Assembly: GCA_051294375.1 (NCBI GenBank)
Contig: CM119269.1
Span: 11,816,809-11,880,808 of the forward strand
Reading direction: 5' to 3'
DNA: 64,000 nucleotides
From: Paraspadella gotoi
Taxonomy: Eukaryota > Chaetognatha
Position 1 is the first letter of the stretch, and every line of letters begins with the position of its first letter. A program made the translations under genes and the position numbers. A model generated the notes under the pieces. It saw only the letters and a list, made by a program, of their open reading frames with translations, did not search any database and was not told where the DNA came from. Shown one piece after another: positions 46,444-64,000 of this stretch.

Positions 46444-47735
46444 AGATGCGAAGGATCAAGATCGAAATCCTCCGACCGATCTCCTCCTCTTCCTCCTACG
46501 CTCTTCCTCTTCCTCCTCCTCCTCCTTCTCATCCCTCGACGTCTCGCCTCGGAGGCGCCGAGGCGACGATTCGGCGCCTTGTCCTCTTCCTCTTCCTCCT
46601 CCACTCCCTCTCCAGCCTCTCGGACGATCCCCCACCACCCTTCCCCGCGAGTCCCCTCCGATCCTCTTCCCCAATCCCCTCACTCTCTCTCCTCTCCACC
46701 GTCGTTACCTCATCTTCCTTCAAGCGTCTCGCTCTCCTCGAAACTCTCTCTCCCCGACGCCTCGAGCTTTTCCTCCAGCAACGAACCACACCTCCAATCG
46801 GCTCGTCGACGGCGTCAGGGTCTTCGTCGTCCGAAGCGAAGACGTCGACGGAAAAATGAGAAGCGAAAAACTTCGAAACGACGACAGCATTCGCCGCAGC
46901 ATCCGCAGGAGCCGCTTCGTCGATCTCCGCTGCAACAGCTTCCGCCGCCGCGACGCCGCCTCGGCTCTCCTCCGCAGCAGCAGCTGCCGCGCCTGCCGCT
47001 GCCGTCGCACCGTCTTCCGATTCTTCCGCTGGCGGAGAGACCCGATCCTTCGTTAGATCCGCCGCCAGAGGCGCTTCGATCCACGTCGTCGCTATTACAG
47101 ACGCTCGGCGCCGAGAATTTCCGGCCGCGGCTGATGTCGGTAACTGATCCGCGTTCTGGACCCGAGGGCGGAATCGTCATCGGCGGCGGCGGCGGCGGCG
47201 GCGGTGAAATTCCGCGGGATTTTCGACGGAAATTCACCGACTTTTTCGACGGCGGGAAAAACTTTGACAAGAAACGAAAACAAAAGATGAAGGAAAAACA
47301 AGAGAGAAAACAACTCGATAAACAAGAGAAAAAACAAAACGAAGCGGAGGAGAAGAGAGGAAGACAAAAGTCGTCGTCGTCACGTCGACTTCGCCGGAAA
47401 TTAATGCGTCTCCTATGGCGTCGAACTCAATGTCGCGTCCGATACGCGTGGCGCGATCTCGGCGCACGATTTTGGCCGCGTTACGTACGTGAGGGATCGT
47501 GCTCCGCGACCGAGACTTGCTCCTTTCCCGCCGGGATGCGCTGCGCTCCTTCCGTACAGTCTCGCATCACTCTGCTGCGATATTACTGCGGGACGAAGCG
47601 ATGGGGGCGTGCCGAAGTGGGACGTGGAACGACGACGATGACGACGACGACAACGACGATAAGGAGTTGTCGGTGGATCGTCGTTCATTATCCCATCGTC
47701 ACTGGATGCGCCTGCGGGTGTCAGTGACAAAAAAA
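46442..47735 (+). CDS. GC-rich multi-frame open region, coding assignment uncertain
   Basis: An abrupt 1.3-kb island rich in CpG inside AT-rich DNA. On plus, one frame is open from before 46579 to 47727: Ser/Pro-rich, then Arg/Lys/Gln-rich, then LMSVTDPRSGPEGGIVIG, poly-Gly from (GGC)n at 47180-47205, DFRRKFTDFFDGGKNFDKKR and a charged KQERKQLDKQEKKQNEAEEK segment. Another plus frame gives an Ala-rich stretch (AFAAASAGAASSISAATASA) with one TGA. Minus frames are also open. The island looks like exonic or CpG-island sequence, perhaps a disordered regulatory protein. I recognise no domain and cannot fix the frame. Confidence 0.35.
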
Positions 47736-49570
47736 TTAAATGTCACAACAGTTACTATCACAAAAATCACTGTCACAAGTCTAAAAAAAAACGGAGGTGA
47801 TTTCTATAATTCGGTTTAGATTTTTTACGAAACTCTCTGTCATCTTTTTCGCCCTGTATCAACTTCGTCTATGCCCCCTAAACCCAGTACTCATTTTAGT
47901 TGATAGCAGGTTACATTGTACCTTCATTGTATCTTCATTTACATTTACTTTTCTTTTTTCGTTATAAATTGTTGTATTGTCTTTCTCCTTTTCTTTCTCT
48001 GTTTCTTTTTTATTTTTATTTCTTATTTTATTTTATTAATGCTATTTTATTAATTGTTAAAACAATCGAGTCTTCAAAGCTTTTCTTACCGAGATTAATA
48101 GTTTTATTAAAATAACAAGAAAGGGCCCGCGCAGGCTAAATTTCCAAGCTACATTCCTTGACTGACTTTTGGACGTGATAAAAAAATTTTTTGAAAGGTT
48201 ATCAAACCTTGACACCGTTTATATCCTATCCCTTATTAACGTTATTTTGTACAATTTTTTAAATGATCTTTTTCTTTCATTTATTTTTCAAAGATTCAAA
48301 TTTTTCATTTAATTTATTCCTTGTACAGTCATTAAATTATTATTTCCTTTTTGCGTAAACAAATTTCGTTTAAATTTTTAAAAAACCCGCTTTACTTATA
48401 ATTGGTTTTTATCAAACTGAGCTCTTTGCATCATATTGATGCTTATTTGTAATATAACCCTTGTTGAAATGATCCTCCCGAAATAAATAACAAAATCATT
48501 CTATGACTGTTTTTTTAAAAAAACACTCTTTAGTACAGTCTTAAAAAATACGTACATAACCTAAGTAAGTGAATACATTTTGGACACTAGATTTAGATTT
48601 AGATTTAGGATCCGAGAGGAATTTGAGGAATTCCTTGAATTCAGTCAAGTTGCGATGAGGAAGAGGAGTAGGAAGAGGAGGAGGAGGAGGATCAAGGATC
48701 GAAAAAAAGAAAGAAAAAGAAAGAAAAAGAAAGAGGAGACGAGAAGTTGATTTCCGTTTCAGATTATTTTTTTTTTTTCGGTTTCACTTTATTTTTCTGT
48801 AGTAAAGAAAATTGAGAGGGTTGAAAAACATTTACATAGTAGAACAAAAAACGGCGTTTGTAAATGTAGATGTCATGCTATCGTTACGTTAAAGTGTTTA
48901 AAGTGGCGAGACGAGGGTTTTAACAATTAACAAACGAATAAATTAGTCAATTGGCACTCATACATTTTTGAAGTTTCATAATTTGTATCTATGTAAATGG
49001 CGAAGAATATTTGTACTACAAAATATCTCTATATGGTTGTCAGCTAAGTTTTAGTTTAGAGTCTTTTCTTATCAACTTTCTTCTTTATAATATTTAAAAA
49101 CTTCTTGTTCTTTAGGTTCATTTTTTGTAAATCGCTTTAGTTGTAAATCGTTTTAGGGGCTAAAGCGATTTACTTACCCCCTGAAAAATTTTTTTCCAAA
49201 TTTTTTTTTCAATTTTTTTTCCCCATCTTTGTAACTTTTGCTACCTAGGATTTGTATCTTACTTTTTGTACTATGAGCATTTTCCCTTTACTTTCTATAG
49301 AAATTTGCTCTTCTGTCTGCACCCACTAGATCTTGACTTTATTATATCTGCCAAAAACAATTCCAAAGGGTAAATAAGTATATCATTTTATGTAAAATTA
49401 AATTAAAGTAATAACAATTACCTTTATTACACAGACTCTTGAACCCTCCTTACACAAGACCTGGAATATACTTTTCCTTCAAAATTTGCAAGCAAGATAG
49501 ATAATTGTCTCACCTCTCCAGGTAAATATCAAAAAGGTATTAGGATTTAGCAGGGACATTAGATATTAAG
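47736..49570. other. AT-rich spacer without a gene
   Basis: Holds purine-rich GAGGAAGAGGAGTAGGAAGA-type sequence (48655-48740) and a small palindrome GTAAATCG...TTTAG / CTAAAGCGATTTAC (49141-49171). Nothing coding is seen. Confidence 0.6.
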
Positions 49571-49681
49571 GCAGGCAAAAATTGATCCTTTTTATTATTA
49601 AGAGTTCTGTAATATAAAATTCATTTGTTCATCATATACTTAATCAATATTTAATATCACTTTTTAACTAATGAAGCACAG
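49571..49681. mobile_element. TA-family element interrupted by the LTR element
   Basis: AGGCAGGCAAAAATTGATCC (49573) and CTTTTTAACTAATGAAGCAC (49660) match the reverse complement of 24297-24427. The continuation lies on the far side of the LTR insertion (TATAACATTGAATCG from 51447). Confidence 0.65.
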
Positions 49682-51441
49682 TGTGAAAGATGTAACCTTA
49701 TAAGGACGTTCGGTGAAATTTTCTGGTCACTCTTTGATTGCCCAATATTTTTCGCAGGCATTTTTAACGTTCTCTCAATAACCAATTTCCGTGAGAGATT
49801 TCTTGATCAACTCTGTTTTCACTTGATAACTCATCGGAAGTGTTTCACTTGCTAAGAAACTCTGTTTTATGAGTTTCCAATGGACGTTTTATGAAAATAT
49901 AAGTTAACAAATTTGATACGACTCTCTTCTTCATAGTTCAGTGGGACTCACGTTAAACAATTCTACGGTGGGCAAAATACTACATTCATCTCCGCGTTAG
50001 CATAGAAATTATAAAACAATTTTTTACAGTAAAACAGATTGCTCGCTGCGTGGTTTCAACGTTATTAAAAAACAACAATCAACAAAAAATGGATTTATCG
50101 GCGATAACAATTCAAGTTCTCGTCAACGAGATCGCCAAGATTCTCGAACCTCGACTCTTAAAGATTGAAAAAACTCTTCAAACATTGCAGACTCTCGCGA
50201 CTTCTGCTACATCAACCAACGCGCGGAATAACGCGCCCTCTAATCTCCTTCCTACTTCAAAAAATTGAAAGTCGCTTCGAAGGCGACTCTCTATGTCTTC
50301 GATTGCGTCGGCAACTCCGGCGACTCAGTTGAAAAACGAGTCGGCGTTAACTTCAGCTACTGATTCAAAAAATCTATTGATTTCCCCCTCGGTAACTACC
50401 GTCAAAATAATGACGGACACTCTACCGGCATCTGCATCGGTAAATACGCCAGTATCATCGCCGGCATTTGCATCAGAATCATGGTCGGCACCTGCGTCGG
50501 CAACTAAGTCTGCAAGGAAATCGACTTTTTCAACTTCTTTATGACCAAAGAAACCGATGACGTGTCTCTTATGCGAGGACGACCACCTTCTCTCTCACTG
50601 CACCGGTTATTGCACGGCGTTTCCAATAACGAAGAAAAATTTTGTTGAGGAAAAAGATTTGTGCTACCGATATATGCAACCGGGACATCATTCTCGTCAG
50701 TGCCGCTCTGAGCGGCGCTGCGTTGCCTGCGAAGGGTTGCATCACACAATTTTTCATGATGCTTTCATGGCGGCGAGTGAAAAACTGTCGCAAAGAGTAC
50801 CTTCAAAGACGCCGCCGCTGCCACCCTTGGAAAACAAATACGAGACCGGCAATGGTTAAAACTTCAAATAGTTCAGCGAAGACGCCATTCAACTTACATT
50901 TTAACGTTTTTTAAAATTTTTATTCTTATTCTTATTGTTGGTAAATATTATTGCAGTGCCGGTTGTTTTGTTTCTGTGCTAAAAGCAATTACCTCTATTC
51001 TTTACTATTCATTTTTAATGACTGCTATATTTTTAAAGTTGTCACATCTTTAATTCTTTGTCAATACTTTGATTTAACATATTGACCAGGGGCGTGTGAA
51101 AGATGTAACCTTATAAGGACATTCGGTGAAATTTTCTGGTCACTCTTCGATCACCCAATATTTTTTGCGGGCATTTTTAACGTTCTCTCAATAACCAATT
51201 TCCATGAGAGATTTCGTGATCAACTCAGTTTTCACTTGATAACTCATCGAAAGTGTTTCGCCTGCTAAGAAACTCTGTTTTACGAGTTTCCAATGGACGT
51301 TTTATGAAAATATAAGTTAACAAATTTGATATGACTTTCTTCTTCATAGTTCAGTGGGACTCACGTTAAACAATTCTACGGTGGGCGAAATACTATGTTC
51401 ATCTCCGCGTTAGCATAGAAAATATAAAAAAAATTTCTACA
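49682..51441 (+). mobile_element. Gag-only BEL/Pao-like LTR retrotransposon, complete, TSD CACAG
   Basis: Two 347-bp LTRs (49682-50028 and 51095-51441) start TGTGAAAGATGTAACC and end TTTTACA/TTCTACA. The 5-bp duplication CACAG lies at 49677-49681 and 51442-51446, as expected for BEL/Pao. A purine-rich ACCAGGGGCG precedes the 3' LTR. The 1066-bp interior contains only a gag-like reading frame; there is no protease, reverse transcriptase or integrase. The LTRs differ at only some positions, so insertion is not very old. An empty-site relative at 24.3 kb confirms the boundaries. Confidence 0.85.
50092..50859 (+). pseudogene. BEL/Pao-type gag with zinc knuckles, interrupted by two TGA codons
   Basis: One frame from ATG at 50092 (MDLSAITIQVLVNEIAKILE, an amphipathic start) to TAA at 50857-50859. 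Two in-frame TGA codons interrupt it (50266-50268 and 50542-50544); there is no frameshift. The middle is Ser/Thr/Ala-rich. The C-terminal part carries C-x2-C-x7-HC-type (CLLCEDDHLLSHC) and CYRYMQPGHHSRQC / CVACEGLHHTIFH knuckles, the paired finger pattern of BEL/Pao gag proteins that bind nucleic acid in the capsid. The first finger's second Cys is Tyr (CYRYM). Either nonsense decay or readthrough is possible; decay is likelier. Confidence 0.78.
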
Positions 51442-51446
51442 CACAG

Positions 51447-52735
51447 TATAACATTGAATCGTTTAAATATTTATCAATGTATAGGCAATGAAAAAAATAT
51501 TTTTTTTAGAATTTTTTTTTATAGGAAAACGTTTAAATTGTGATTCGGCAACGAATTTATTTAATAATAATAAACGGACATGTTTCGGTTCGGTTTACGA
51601 ACCTTCTTCAGCGCAGTTAAGGACACAACTGTTGCCGAATCACAATTTAAACTTTTTCCTATGTCCCAAACGCAACGAAATGAAAGGAAATTATAACATT
51701 TTTTTTTTAAATAGTGGATTCAGATACCCCATAAAAAGTCTACACAAGGTAAAATGCATTTTTCAATATTTTGATGAAAAGTGGGTCAAATAAGTGAAAA
51801 ACCCTTAAAAATCATCATCATCATCATCATTATACCATAATTTTTACAGTTTTTGCTATTTTTAACTAATAAAATATAAAAATTTAAAAATCTTGTAATA
51901 ATATTTTTTATTCATTTTTTCCCAAATCCGTTTTTAAAAATTCTGAATTTAAAAAAAAAATTTTATGATTTATAGTAAAACTTTAAATACTTCCATGTTA
52001 TTAACTATACATAAAATATTAATTTTTTTAAAAATTTCATTATCCCTCAAGGATGCTCTAACGTTATTTATATTACAGAACTCTTACTTTTTACCTTGTT
52101 CTGACTTATTAGATATCTTACCAGCTATCTTAAGAAGTTTTGAATGTTCAATAGCTGCATTACCTTATCACATGTTACCAAGTAGAGCCTCAGGATCTGA
52201 TCAGAATATAGTAACAGGGCATCTTCAATGATAGATTACAATTTTTAAAATGGGTACAGCATTAAACATATATTCCAGTATATTTATTATGTATTTTAAA
52301 ATGTATCTTTTATAAAATTATATAATAATACTTATCTGAAACTTTTGATAGAACTGTTGGGGATTCGAATCCTTCAATACTTTACCCCGCACAAACTGAC
52401 ATTGACTATGCTATTCAAGCATATTCTATTTAAGATTCATTACTACTTTTTCTTCTTTAATCCTCCTTACCTTAACGGGTTTTTAATCCTAAATGATGCA
52501 AGTTGAAAAAAATTATTAGTGTTACAGTAACAGTTCAGCTTAAGCCCTTGAAAGCGATTTACATGTATTGGTCCTGCCACTGGTCTTCATTGTTGTTTTG
52601 TTTGTTCTTTTATTTTGCGTTTAAATGTTTGTTAGGCGGCGTCTCTTTTTTTCGTTTCTATTAACTGATCCATTAAAAAAAGGTCTACAGTGCTTACACA
52701 CTTGAGTCACTCGCAATAAGTAACCAAAGTATTTT
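51447..52735. other. Repeat-derived region: Penelope-arm fragment and TCATCA foldback
   Basis: 51530-51690 includes a hammerhead motif and ACGCAACGAAATGAAAGG. 51700-52200 is a TCATCA-centred foldback copy (hinge AAAAATCATCATCATCATCA at 51808). 52200-52735 is AT-rich with no gene. Confidence 0.55.
51572..51616 (-). ncRNA. Hammerhead ribozyme motif HH6
   Basis: Minus strand: TGCG before core CTGAAGA, stem II GGTTCG/CGAACC (6 bp), GAAAC-AT-GTC, then CGTT. Stem I pairs G-C, C-G, G-U; stem III is 2 bp with a C-G. All invariant boxes are intact, apart from the extra A common to all copies. It is the best stem II of the set. Confidence 0.62.
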
Positions 52736-52739
52736 AATA

Positions 52740-53057
52740 CTCTAGGGTTAAAAACTGTATCAAACAAATCCATGCATTAACTCATATTAACTATCTCGCA
52801 TTCCGGCTTTGGATTAGCTAATAGCTATGGTATTGCATGATGATAAAATAGCTAAATTATATATATATATATATGGAATATATATATTTGGTGATTAATA
52901 AACTCGACTGAGACAGTGTAGTTATTAAATGCTTACATGATTTAGCTACTTTATCATCATGCAATACCATAGCTATTAGCTAATCCAAAGCCGGAATGCG
53001 AGATAGTTAATATGAGTTAATGCATGGATTTGGTTGATACAGTTTTTTACCCTAGAG
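52740..53057. mobile_element. Foldback MITE with ~116-bp arms, TA target site
   Basis: Starts CTCTAGGGTTAAAAACTG and ends CAGTTTTTTACCCTAGAG, TA outside both. The arms are nearly perfect complements (ATTCCGGCTTTGGATTAGCT versus AGCTAATCCAAAGCCGGAAT), around an AT-rich loop with (TA)n. The near-identity of the arms implies recent origin or strong self-pairing. Confidence 0.88.
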
Positions 53058-53086
53058 TATATATATATATATATATATTTATATAC

Positions 53087-53610
53087 TAGGGTGAAGTGAA
53101 AGTTTGGAATCAAAATATAGCAGTTATATCTTGAAATCTATCATATTAGTGAATATTAATCTGTAATTATTTTTCTTTTTTTACAAATATAGTAGCCCAG
53201 TCAGCTTATTTTGTATATAGTACTACCCTTATATAATGTCAAAATTTTAAAATAATTTTTTTTTTAATTCTGAGAACAGATTCAGATTCCTTGTTAAAAG
53301 TTGATAAAAGAAAATATAAATCTTTTTCAAAAATTATGTCATTAAGTAGGTTAAAATTATAAAAAGCTATATTTTTAAGTTCAAAATTAAAAATTGACAT
53401 CTTAAATATAGTTTTTTATATTTTTAACCAACTTAATGAAATAATTTTTTAAAAAGAATTATACTTTCTTATATCAACCTTTTGCAATAAATCCAAATCC
53501 GATCTTAAAATTAAAAAAATTGCAATTTGAAATTTTAGCTTATTATATACTTATTACTATATATAAATATAGCTCACTGGTGCCCACTAATGTATAAAAT
53601 TAAAAAATAA
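53087..53610. mobile_element. FB1-type foldback copy
   Basis: Begins after TA with GGGTGAAGTGAAAGTTTGGA. It contains TATAGCAGTTATATCTTGAA, TATATAGTACTACCCTTAT and TCAACCTTTTGCAATAAATC, matching the two halves of the split copy at 26640-30184. It runs up to the degenerate reverse transcriptase that follows. Confidence 0.65.
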
Positions 53611-53859
53611 ATTTATATTGGTTTTTATTTTCATGTTTTATATGCTAAATTTTAATTTTCAAAAATTTTATCATTTTCACATCACTCTAATATATACCAT
53701 ATACCACGATATATATACCGCTTCTTTTATTACTCCTGAACATTTAATTTATGCGTGCCCTAAATTATTAATTCATATTCACATGTTATTTAACAGTTTA
53801 ATTCAACACGGCTGTTTGTTCAGACTTTTTAGATGGACTAATTATTCCAATAGTGAAGG

Positions 53860-54960
53860 ATTACAGTGGTGATCTTTGTACAGTCTCTAATTACCGATGA
53901 ATAACTCTGTCATCAGTTTTTAGTCAATTGTTTGAGCACTGTCTCTTGTTAAAATTTGGGCATAATCTTTTTTCAGATGACTTGCAATTTGGTTATAAAT
54001 ATAAGAAATCTCATTCTACTTCTCATGCAATGTTCACTCTACGGACCTGCATAGATTATTTTCATGTTCATGGTTCGGGTGTTTGCAGTACATTCATGGA
54101 TTGTAGCAATGGTTTTGACAAAGTGAATCATTATAGTATTTTTACTAAGCTTATAGATCGTGCCATTATGTTTCTTAAAAATCTTGGTATACTGGTATAG
54201 CAATTTAAAGTAATTTAAAGTAATTTTAAGTAAATGTAGATGGAAAAGTACCATTAGTGATTCATTTGTAATGTCTTCTGGCGTACGCCAAGGAGGAGTC
54301 CTCAGTCCATACTTATGGGCAGTATATGTCAACGATTTAATTTTGGAACTAAAAAAATCAGTTTATGGTTGTTACATAGGACATGCATATTTTATGAAGA
54401 CGATATAGCATTACTTTCACCAACGATAAGAGGTATGCAAGTCTTAATTGACATTTGTGCAAAATATGCAAAGGATTTATGTTTTACATTTAGTTTCAAA
54501 AAAACGAAAGTCATGTATTTTGGTAAGTGGCAAACTACAATTCCAAATGATATACTTTTTCTTGATGGTAACAGTATCGATCTAGTTGATAAATGGACAT
54601 ATCTAGGGTTCAACCTTAGTAGTGAAAGAGACAGCTTGTTTGAGCCAAGCAAAGAATTGGTATCTTTTTTTGATAAATGCCTTGTTAAAGCCTTCAGAGG
54701 AATTATTGATGAAATTGTTTTATACTAACTTTGTTCCGGTTGTCCTTTATGGCTGTGAAGTAAAAACTTTTTCGGTACATAATGTAGCTGTAAATGATGG
54801 TGTCCGAAAGATTTTTGAATATAATCGATGGGAAAGTGTGAGATAACTTAGGAATATGTTTGGATACCACGACCTGTCTACAATTTTTAATAATCGTAAG
54901 AAAACCTTTATCTCAAAGATCTACACAATGAAAAATACTGTTCTTCAGAAACTTGTTCCA
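53860..54960 (+). pseudogene. Degenerate non-LTR reverse transcriptase fragment
   Basis: Blocks in shifting frames: FGYKYKKSHSTSHAMFTLRT, then CSTFMDCSNGFDKVNH (block 3), VRQGGVLSPYLWAVYVNDLI (block 4), YEDDIALLSPTIRGMQVL (YxDD changed to YEDD), WTYLGFNLSSE (block 7) and a C-terminal LYGCEVKTFSV. Several frameshifts and stops. The blocks resemble CR1/L2-type elements and differ from the LINE at 11-14 kb. No endonuclease or 3' tail is identified. Confidence 0.8.
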
Positions 54961-54964
54961 TTTT

Positions 54965-55578
54965 TTACAACATAAGAATGAATTAATTAATTTTATTTAA
55001 TTAACTGTTTTTGTTTTCTCTCTATTTTATTATGTTTTTCGTTTGCACAGACTTAGTCTATGTTTGTTTGTTGATGATGATTGTACTGAATCAACCTTGT
55101 TGTATTCGAAGAAAATCGCATATATTATATATATTGATAATAAAATTGGTAGCAGAAAAATCCTTTACTTTCGGCTGAGCCGAAGTCAATCCTTTCTTGA
55201 ATTATATTATTATATCAATAGGTACTAGTACTTTCTACGCTCCCATAAAAACAACGCCGAAAAATAACAACCAACACCCCGATTCCACACCTAAGCCCTA
55301 TTACAAATACGAATTACTTAAGACGTTTGTGCCAATGAGTAATGCACCTCGCGTCGGAGTACAAACATTTCCCCTTAATCCCGTACGACCAGTTTTGTTC
55401 TTTTTGGATTCGATTTGAATCCGAAATCAGGTTTTCGTGTCAACAATCGACGTTTATTCTTTCCAGTTCATTGCATGTGGAACATTCTGGAATCAAACTT
55501 TCTTTTGAAGGCGGAAAACAAGAAAACTTTAATTAAATAAAAAAAAATTGAAAATCGGAAATATTTGGGAAAAGAAAT
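54965..55578. other. Region upstream of the receptor gene
   Basis: AT-rich sequence including the receptor's presumed 5' UTR and promoter. Open frames at 55197-55536 (for example KYELLKTFVPMSNAPRVGVQ) have no recognisable similarity. No TATA or initiator is assigned. Confidence 0.4.
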
Positions 55579-63251
<7,673 letters not shown>

Positions 63252-63253
63252 GA

Positions 63254-63400
63254 ACCTCAGACTTTGTTGACGACATGATCACTGAAATTAAAGCTTTCAA
63301 TGATCTTGTTACAGCTGCCGCAATCACTATTTTATTGAAATTAAGTTTCAGTTTGATCGTGATTAATATTATATTAAGTGCCATCAATAGAAATAGTTGA
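63254..63400 (+). CDS. Likely M4 segment of the Cys-loop receptor, out of frame with M3
   Basis: Directly after the M3 exon, another frame reads RTSDFVDDMITEIKAFNDL, then TAAAITILLKLSFSLIVINI and ILSAINRNS before TGA. A single hydrophobic helix followed by a few residues and a stop is what M4 of a Cys-loop subunit looks like. Joining it to M3 needs a shift of one base around 63243-63260; no legal intron fits (the only GT-AG would be 13 nt and out of phase). It is either a sequencing or assembly indel, or a real disabling mutation. The M3-M4 loop would be unusually short. Confidence 0.5.
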   Translation, partial: TSDFVDDMITEIKAFNDLVTAAAITILLKLSFSLIVINIILSAINRNS

Positions 63401-63474
63401 CCTCCTGTAAGTTTTTCATAATATTAAAATTCATTTAATATCTTGCCCCTGACTTTGGACAGTAGAGTGGAGCA

Positions 63475-64000
63475 CTGGGAAACATAAATTTTATTTGAGT
63501 GAACAAACAAGGATATTTAGACGTGAGATAGTATGATTAAGAAGTACAAAAAATAATTATTGAGACAAAAGATTGAATGTGTTACAGTTTATAACATTTT
63601 ATTGTAAATATAAATACAAAATATATTTTTTAATACTAATAACGTTAACTAAATACAGACAAACAAGGTGAACTAAAAAAAGTCATAATTTTCTAGTGAA
63701 ATGTGGTGTAGGGACCTTTAAATCGAGACGCCAGCTTTCTCGTAGAAAACCCAACTTTATTTTCCATTCCTTTCACGATGGTGCGCAACTGTCTTGCCGT
63801 GAGTTTTCTTGGCCGCCCTGCGCCTTTTTTGTGTTTGAGAGTATCTCCAGACTTTACTCTTTGTATTACGCGATATATAGATGGACGGCTAACATTTAGC
63901 TTCAAAAAATACTGTAAAGTAAATGGTGTTCCTTCTTGTTCATGATTTTGGTAGAATTGGGCAATAGCGCGGAGCATAAATACAAGATATGATATATGAC
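63475..64000 (-). mobile_element. Tc1/mariner-family transposon, partial at the window edge
   Basis: After TA at 63473-63474 the end GAGTGGAGCACTGGGAAAC and AATTTTATTTGAGTGAACAA match the MITE at 24768, marking a terminal inverted repeat. Transposase sequence follows on the minus strand and runs out of the window. Confidence 0.75.
63693..63977 (-). CDS. Tc1/mariner transposase N-terminal DNA-binding region
   Basis: ATG at about 63977: MLRAIAQFYQNHEQEG, then a helix-turn-helix (NVSRPSIYRVIQRVKSGDTL), the basic GRPR-type motif KHKKGAGRPRKLT and a second HTH (NKVGFSTRKLASRFK). The frame stops at 63693 (GPYTTFH). In this family the first two HTH/paired-like domains and the GRPR box bind the terminal inverted repeats, and a DDE domain should follow. 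None is present downstream, so the copy is truncated and non-functional. Confidence 0.75.
   Translation of the reverse strand: MLRAIAQFYQNHEQEGTPFTLQYFLKLNVSRPSIYRVIQRVKSGDTLKHKKGAGRPRKLTARQLRTIVKGMENKVGFSTRKLASRFKGPYTTFH

Overview
This window comes from an invertebrate animal nuclear genome. The evidence is spliced genes with GT-AG introns, a nicotinic-type Cys-loop receptor, an SDR16C-type dehydrogenase, Penelope-like, BEL/Pao-like and Tc1/mariner-like transposons, and an AT-rich, heavily repetitive background with long GA/CT tracts. Degenerate TTAGGG-type repeats near the left edge suggest a TTAGGG telomere, which argues against insects (TTAGG) and nematodes (TTAGGC). Elements with (ACGG)n plus ~160 bp core repeats resemble the 'pearl'/HINE class first described in bivalves. 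A lophotrochozoan-like invertebrate is my best guess; the species is not identifiable from the sequence.

Layout. 1-4.2 kb: a large inverted duplication around N gaps, then minisatellites carrying TTAGGG-type repeats. 5.5-17.4 kb: a complete minus-strand SDR16C-like gene rebuilt from eight exons (349 codons), with two optional further 3' exons; its introns hold a LINE, TA-flanked MITEs and two sense-oriented hammerhead-ribozyme motifs. 18.9-23.1 kb: the 3' end of a SHIPPO/ODF3-like gene (minus) and a pearl/HINE element. 23.5-31.9 kb: a minus-strand gene with a GRPST-repeat protein, whose large intron contains a nested stack including a complete non-autonomous LTR element. 32.6-33.5 kb: a two-exon Asn/Asp-rich minus-strand gene. 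33.9-36.2 kb: a Penelope-like element fragment (GIY-YIG end) between inverted arms that carry hammerhead motifs. 36.7-37.8 kb: a second pearl/HINE copy. 38-49.5 kb: gene-poor, dominated by simple repeats and Asp-codon tracts, with a Tc1 relic and a GC-rich open region at 46.4-47.7 kb. 49.7-51.4 kb: a gag-only BEL/Pao-like LTR element. 52.7-55 kb: a foldback MITE and a dead reverse transcriptase. 55.6-63.4 kb: a plus-strand Cys-loop receptor gene rebuilt from eight exons, its introns holding two TRIM elements, a solo LTR and a MITE. 63.5 kb to the end: a Tc1/mariner-family transposase fragment.

The genes do not form an operon or an obvious pathway. The strongest signals are the mobile-element biology: hammerhead motifs in host introns, TRIM and longer LTR elements that share a primer-binding motif and make 4-bp target duplications, and a gag-only LTR element whose insertion is supported by a related empty site elsewhere in the window. 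All gene models were built by eye from splice signals and reading phase; no alignment or transcript data were available.
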